DNA of 64,000 bases from Anodontia alba (taxonomy: Eukaryota; Mollusca; Bivalvia; Lucinida; Lucinidae). The stretch is taken from NCBI GenBank assembly GCA_964016985.1, contig OZ024823.1, forward strand, positions 67,929,925 to 67,993,924, written 5' to 3'. A model generated the notes under the pieces. That model was not told where the DNA came from, ran no database searches, and saw only the letters and a program-made list of their open reading frames with translations. The position numbers were made by a program, and so were the translations under genes. Below are positions 53,260 to 64,000 of the stretch, piece by piece. Position 1 is the first letter of the stretch; every line of letters starts with the position of its first letter.

Positions 53260-54179
53260 GCTGCTGTAAAGATTGTGGTCAAACAGGATGCGCGATTGTC
53301 TGTCAAAGATATAGCTAGTTGTACTGGCATATCAGATGGCAGTGTGCAAACAATTCTGAAAAAGCGTTTGGACCTGAGAAAGGTTTGCTTTAGGTGGGTA
53401 CCTGATTTGCTCACTGAGGAGCAAAAGACACAACGCCTTAAATGTGCCCGGAAACTTTTGAAAACATACAAAGGCTGTAATAGTCGTGTTATTTCTAACT
53501 TGCTAACAGGTGATGAAACCTGGGTGCACATGCTTGAGCCACAAAGAAGGGCTGATAATAAGCAATGGAAGCGAAAAGATAAAAAAAAAACGCCCATGTA
53601 TTGCCAAGAGAACCATAAGTTCGGAAAAGATGCATGCTGTACGCAATTTTCTTTAATTCAAGTGGGCCAGTCGTTCAAGTGCCTTGTCCATCTGTTCATA
53701 CAGTCACTGGCCGATTCTACAATAATTCTGTACTGAAGAAAGTGAAAGAGTTTTACAATAAGAAACGACAAACAAAGGATGGTCAGGAGTCCACCTTTTA
53801 CATGACAACGCCTCCTCTCACAAGTGTATGGTTTTTAAGTCGTTTTTGGCTTCTGAAAAGGTGAAAGTTTTAAACCATCCACCTTATTCACTTGACCTGA
53901 GTCCCTGTGACTTCTTTTTTATTTCCAAGGCTTAAGAAAATGCTTTCTAGAAATAAGTATACGTCTAGAAGTTCTCTTGGCAGCGCTGTTTATCAGTGTC
54001 TCCAACAGATACCAAAAGAAGACTATTTATCTGCTTTTCGCGACTGGGTAAAACAGTTACAAAAATGTGTTTCAGTAAAGGGGGGGATACTTTGAAGGTT
54101 TGTAATAAAAATATGTTTGATAAAACGTACCACTAAAGTAATCCGAACCCAGTGACAAAACTTTTTGCAGGACCCCTCG
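53260..54179 (+). mobile_element. 5'-truncated mariner copy
   Basis: It starts inside the transposase gene (matching about 35049 of the first copy) and keeps the right terminal repeat (ctttttgcaggacccctcg at 54161-54179) followed by TA. Transposase pieces include LTGDETWVHMLEPQRRADNK and, in other phases, the HDNA region and SPCDFF at DD34D spacing. The 205-codon frame at 53119-53736 is a chance fusion of R1 and transposase sequence. Confidence 0.85.
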
Positions 54180-54181
54180 TA

Positions 54182-54322
54182 CCAACATCCGAAATTGGAA
54201 GGCACTCTTATCGCATCACTGTAACAAGCATTAGATAGAGCTTTGGCTCTAGGGGTGATTTTCTCAATTAATAACCGAAACATTTCAACTGGACAGTTCG
54301 ACTCGATATTGGCATACACGAA
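54182..54322 (-). pseudogene. Tyrosine recombinase relic, second copy of the mariner flank
   Basis: About 95% like 35953-36093. The minus strand reads MYANIESNCPVEMFRLLIEK and then LSNACYSDAIRVPSNFGCWY up to the mariner end. Confidence 0.6.
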
Positions 54323-54700
54323 TTAGATGTCCACCTTGAGAATTTTAGACCCAAATTTTCGACCCCAGGGTGGGAAAACAGACTCGAAATTTTAAAAATT
54401 GTCAAAACCCCTGTGTCATCCCGCCGTCCCCACCCCGACCTTTCTGTGGGAAAACATTTATAGGTACACTATGTGAACCTTATAAAGGAAGGCTAGTGAA
54501 ACCTGCTCCCGTCCGGCTTGCAGATTTGGCCACTGGACTAGAATTACGCCAACTTGGCCAAGTCCAGAGGGAAAATCCACTGAATCCAATGCCAAGTCCA
54601 TAAGTTTTTCTTCGGAGGAAGGATAACTCTGGTATAACAATGTATTAATGCAAAAGTCGTCCAAAGGAGAACTCTGGTGTATAAATGCAAGTCATTTAAC

Positions 54701-59500
<4,800 letters not shown>

Positions 59501-59509
59501 ACAAAGTAC

Positions 59510-60240
59510 CTTTTATGTATGACTGTACAGGCCATAAATCCCATACTGTTTCAGATAATTTGATATTATTTGACAGGGACATACATCAGGTCAATTAGGA
59601 GTGTCCCATGCAAGATGGACAACTCTTGCTTCTTTTTTCCAGTTATCTCCCCTGAACGAATTTTTTAATCAGTTCCTTGTGCACTCCATATTTTCTTTAA
59701 TGTTTTGAAATATTTTGATATTATTTGGTAGAAGCAAAGATAAGGACAGTAGGCTTATTGCATGCAAGAGAGGCAACTCTTACTTTCTTCATTATGTCCC
59801 CTAAAGCAAAAATTTTCTGCAAACCATAACTCCAATACTGTATGAGATAATTTGATAATAATGTCAGGCCAAGTAAGAGTATCGCATGCAGGAAGGACAA
59901 CTCTTGCTTTGGTCTTCTGGTTTGCTCCCCTGAACGAATTTCTAAGCCAAATTCTTGTGTGCACCATAACTTCTTAATGGTTTGAAATATTTTGACAATA
60001 TTTGGTAGAGACAAAGATAAGTACCTGAAAGTGTGTCAAATGGAAGAGAGACAGCTGTCACTTTCTTTGTTATGTGCTTGTATGCCCTGAAGCCAATTTT
60101 CTTGTGCAGACCATAACTCCCATAATTTGAAAATGTTGGCTACTTCAGGTCATGTACAAGTGTCACATGCAAGAAGGACAACTCTTACTTGTTCTTTTTC
60201 TAGTGTTGATATTTGTTTCCGCTCGATAAATTTAGCATAT
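59510..60240 (+). repeat. Degenerate alternating tandem array with 'ccataactcc'
   Basis: Units of about 180 bp contain 'ccataactccaatactg', 'agataatttgata', 'gcatgcaagaaggacaactc', 'cccctgaacgaattt' and 'tttggtagagacaaagataa'. About four units survive. Confidence 0.7.
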
Positions 60241-60750
60241 GCATTGATTTCATTGGAATATATATACCATTGTTAAATACCAGTCAAGGGACAGGAGCGA
60301 TTATTAGGACAAATACGGCGTTTTTTTTTTTTTTTTCATTTCAGATGGTTGGCGCTTAATGCAGGCGACACATCCGATTCTCGGAATTCTAGTGTTGAAT
60401 CTTCTTCTCGACAAGACTGACTGAGTGACAAACATTGATCAGTTACAGCGTTCTGTGGCGCCTGTTCTGATATACAGAGTTAAGAGGTAATCCGCTAATT
60501 GTCATAATGTACAGAATTGCCATGCCATTGCCTTTTCGCGTTTGCGTGTACAGATTTGTGCCCACACACTGGTTCTGACCCTTGAGTGGGAGTGTTTTGG
60601 AAGTGAGGAAATCCAATCAAGGTAAAATTCTTGAATTAGAACATACAATTCGTTTCAGAGAATACATTACGAAAACACGCCTATTCAAATATATTGAAAA
60701 TTTCACCACCAAAACTGAAAGTTTTCAGACAAAAGTTCTGATATTTTTCA

Positions 60751-60847
60751 TATTTCTCCTCAAAACATAGATTGTGGGTACTTGTTTGAACCGCCTCGCC
60801 GAGGCGGTTCTAACAAGTACCACAATCTATGTTTTGGAGCAGAAATA
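60751..60847. repeat. 97-bp near-perfect hairpin element
   Basis: Arms 60751-60798 and 60799-60847 meet at 'gcctcgccgaggc' with no loop. Both carry 'acatagattgtgg' or its complement and end 'tatttct' / 'agaaata'. It is related in layout, not closely in core sequence, to 8296-8404. Confidence 0.85.
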
Positions 60848-61156
60848 AAAAAATAAATAATGTATACCCCTGTAAACCCCAGTTTTACTATATAAAAGTA
60901 GGGTTTAAGGGGGGTCAAAATTATATAGGTATGTTTTCATGATAAAGAACAACAGTTCTTATAATCACTGACTATCTTGTTTTATTAAGACATAGCTGGG
61001 CATTTGAATACAGGTACACTGTAAAATGACTGAAACCCATCTGTGACGTATTTCAATTTGTTTTTCGTTTTGGCTGTATACGAGATTGTTTTCTTATACT
61101 CGTACACTGTATGAACCGGCAAATCCTTCAAACATACGGTTCGCAAAAATAATAAC

Positions 61157-61187
<31 letters not shown>

Positions 61188-64000
61188 GCCGCGCGACGTC
61201 GCGTTACGTTTTCACAAACGGACGTGACGTTAAACACGCCAGGTAAACTATCACAGGTACCTCCGGCAGAGGTACTGATTATCGGTTGTGACAGGCGTCC
61301 GGAACTGCCTGTGATGGTCAAAATATAGCCAAAAAATGGTAGGTGTTCATCATTTTTGACAAAATACAAATTAACCAGGGAGCTGATTAAAAATTGAAAA
61401 GTGCTATTCGACCCTTAAAGACATAAAGTTTTGTCAGACGTCATATCCCCCAGAACTTTCCATATTTACCAAAGATAGTGGCTTCGAAGTCAGCGTACTC
61501 GAAACAGAAAAAGATCGATCGTTTTTGGTTCTAATTGCGGGTATCTTGCATACGAATCCTGTTTATCTCGGTACACTGATGTAAAGTAAACCTGCTTGCC
61601 TGAATACAGATATCGATAAACTCCAAATAAGGCTGGATTCTTCAAAAACCAGCTGGAGGTGCCTGTGACGTCGTGGAGGTGCCTGTGATGTAAAGAAATA
61701 TAACGAAAATCTGAAGAGTTATTGCAGCTGCAAATATTGATATAATTCTTCTCTAGATTACTGCCTGGAAAGAATCATTCATTCAGCGTCGCAATAAGCT
61801 ATCATAATGCGTTTGTCATGAATTTCCTTGTTAAAGTTATAAAACATAATCTCAAAGAATTATTGGCGCTTTTGAGTTAGATTGTCATAGAATGCTCACT
61901 GAAGTAAGACATTTTTTATTGAATGGTGATGACTGTAATCGGGAGGTGCTGCCTGTTCGTCATTCCAACTCGTAGAAAATTGTCTTTGCTCAATATATCA
62001 CACGCCATGCCAGCTACACATATGGTGTACCAAAAGTATAAAAAATGCCGATGCCTGTCACCGAAAATTATGACGCAATTTGAGCATTACCGGAACACCT
62101 AAAATAACCTATGTTGTTGACCCTTTTGGTAACTCGTATGCATATCACTCGGATATGTCGTATGACGCTCGCTGAATGTGTTGTTGTAGTTTTGTTGTTT
62201 TGTTACTTTACGTCCACTGTAAACAACTAAAATCATGGCGGGACTGTCAGTTAACCTGACCACACTATTCCTGGGCAGGCTTAGACCTCCCAAGGGGTTA
62301 ACCGGTAATAAGTGAACATACTTTCGTCAGTAACTGACAACTGCCTTTCTTGAATCAGCGGATGGAGAAAGAAAAGTAAGTGGGGACCTCTGTCTCTTGA
62401 GTCAGACACTCTACTGCGCTAAGCGGCCTGGCTCGCCATTTATGTTAACTTTGTGGTGAGTGGACTCGAAGGTGTTGCAAGTGATTCACTCTTGCTATTT
62501 TATATTGCCAGCGCTAGAATTCAAACACACCCGTAAGGCCTAGGTGTTACATCATCAACACATGACATAATCTCGACATTACATCTTTTAATATGGTGAA
62601 GTGATCGGAATCTTACTGGTAGGGTGACAATGAGTGAAATTGGCCACTCTTTCTAGGGGTAACCCGGACCCCCCCCCCCCCCCCGTACAACAAGATGTGT
62701 CATATATCAAAATGTTCCCTATTGTCTGTAGTTTCTGAAACTGCCGGCATAAATTGGCATAAATGATGGTGAGCCGAGAAATCCAATATGGCCGCCAACA
62801 TGGCCGCCAAATACTAAAAGTCTGCCTTTGAAGCCTAAATTGTCTTCTGGTTGTTCTAGTATGCATACAAAATGTATATTTAGATTGGCCTTAACTCATT
62901 ACAAGCAAGACTATTTAGTTAGTTACAAAAAGAAGCATAATTTAAAAATTAAAGGCAATTTTAGGGGTCAAAAGGTCAATATTAGGTCTAAAAATGGGGT
63001 ACTGAGAGGTAATAGAAGTTCCTGAAAATTACTATATAGTGATATTTCTTACTTGAGTTTAATTTAAACAACACACCAGGTATCATGGCCTGCTCAAAAC
63101 TCAGGTTTCAGTATGAAATATTAATCTAGTATTAAACAGTAGGCAGTTTTTTACCCCTACCCCCATCATTTGATTTCATCGCTTCTGAACTGACTCTGGT
63201 AAAGACTGATAAACGACAGTAGAAAAAATGATAAAGACAGGCAGAATGGCAAGCTATTTCATTTATCAACCTCTGTTTTCCAGGAATAATTCGATTTGCT
63301 GCAGAATTTAAGTTTTAATTTACAGACTTAACAATAAATAAGAAATAATGACCCGGATAAAATTGGCTTAACAATATTTACTGTGACACCGACAGAACTT
63401 GTGGCGGGAAAATTTGAAACTATGTAAAGTTGTCAATAAATTAATTGAAACAAAATATAGAAATAAAAGGCACTTGTTATCATACAATATGCACCTATAA
63501 ATGTTTTCCTCTGAATAGGATGGCAGGATTACCTCCGGGTATTAGATAATTTTGAAAATTTTATGTCTATTCCATACCTCTGACATGGGATATCCTGAGT
63601 TCTAATTTAGCGTCAAAAATCCCGTGGGTGGGCTTCAGAATTTTCACATATTTTCCTAACCCTTACAGAAATGAAAATGTAGCGGCTTTAAAGTGGCTTT
63701 GTAGCTGCAATAAAGCCGATTTAAAATTTAGTAGACACAACTTCTAGCCAGAAAGTAGCCAATGATAACGGCCAGCAGATCTATTGCTGCAATATCAGTC
63801 GCAACCAGCTATGTCAGCCACTAGTGGCTTTATAGCCACTAGCGGCTTCTAATAGCCAGAAGCTATCCACAATTCAAACATTATAGTTATGAGACAGAAA
63901 CAGAGCCACTAGGGGCTTTAATAGCCAGAAGATTCCACAATTTTTAGAAAGTCATATGTGAAGATACCCGGGCAATGCCACAATTACGAAGCACAGCCTT
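60848..64000. other. Non-coding DNA, minor repeats
   Basis: Poly-A at 61159-61183. A minus-strand tRNA-Leu-like 5' half lies at 62385-62440 (cgcttagcgcagtagagtg, anticodon-like ctcaaga). At 63740-63930 there are inverted and direct copies of 'agccactagtggctt' and 'aatagccagaag'. No coding gene supported. Confidence 0.5.

Noticed and set aside
53119..53736. 205-codon gene
   Set aside because: Fusion of R1 repeat and truncated mariner sequence; not a real gene.
61094..61369. 91-codon minus-strand gene
   Set aside because: Its centre is a poly-Phe stretch from a poly-A tract; no domain.

Overview
The window looks like repeat-rich nuclear DNA of a marine invertebrate, most likely a bivalve mollusc. 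It is AT-rich and full of tandem arrays built on phrases such as GGGCCATAACTCC, with GGACGGACGG tails and 'gatctgggtctacactg' motifs. It also holds tRNA-derived repeats, hairpin elements, mariner copies and long microsatellites. The organism call rests on general familiarity with bivalve repeats, not on a search. I found no convincing intact host protein-coding gene.

The outstanding object is a GC-rich element of about 11.6 kb (20967-32611) bounded by inverted repeats of roughly 145-160 bp. It reads as an endogenous, decaying DNA-virus-like or Polinton-like element. Left to right it holds: the left inverted repeat; four direct 45-bp repeats; and a plus-strand gene whose pieces read, in order, as an uncharacterised N-terminal region, a family-B-like DNA polymerase, a superfamily 1 helicase and an HNH nuclease, apparently once one fused protein. 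Convergent with it, on the minus strand, are the C-terminal part of a retrovirus-type integrase and the front part of a candidate major capsid protein, joined by what looks like an internal deletion. Then come a plus-strand coiled-coil/membrane protein, a minus-strand protein of 354 aa or more, and three tightly packed plus-strand genes. The right end has large direct repeats, a 26-base G run and the right inverted repeat. Several genes carry stops and frameshifts, but 694 codons over the polymerase are still open. Replication, integration and capsid-like functions together suggest a virus-derived self-replicating element. The polymerase-helicase-HNH fusion makes it unlike a standard Polinton.

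Left of the element (1-20966): a ~150-bp tandem array (0.9-2.4 kb); a dispersed repeat called R1 here (copies at 3.0, 19.6, 36.7 and 52.9 kb); tRNA-like relics (5.0-6.7 kb); long hairpins (4.0, 6.1, 8.3 kb); further arrays (6.8-7.9, 13.9-14.8, 15.0-16.2, 16.6-18.7 kb); and an AGATATCT palindrome array (16.2-16.6 kb).

Right of the element: a 1.3-kb mariner (34631-35950) inserted into a tyrosine-recombinase relic; a second, 5'-truncated mariner (53260-54179) with the same flank; and arrays at 37.7-38.8, 41.3-42.1, 48.5-50.1, 51.9-52.8 and 59.5-60.2 kb. An inverted duplication of about 2.8 kb (43549-46410 versus 54811-57516) is studded with a GTTCCGTTCCG hairpin family. A reverse-transcriptase relic lies at 51.6 kb.
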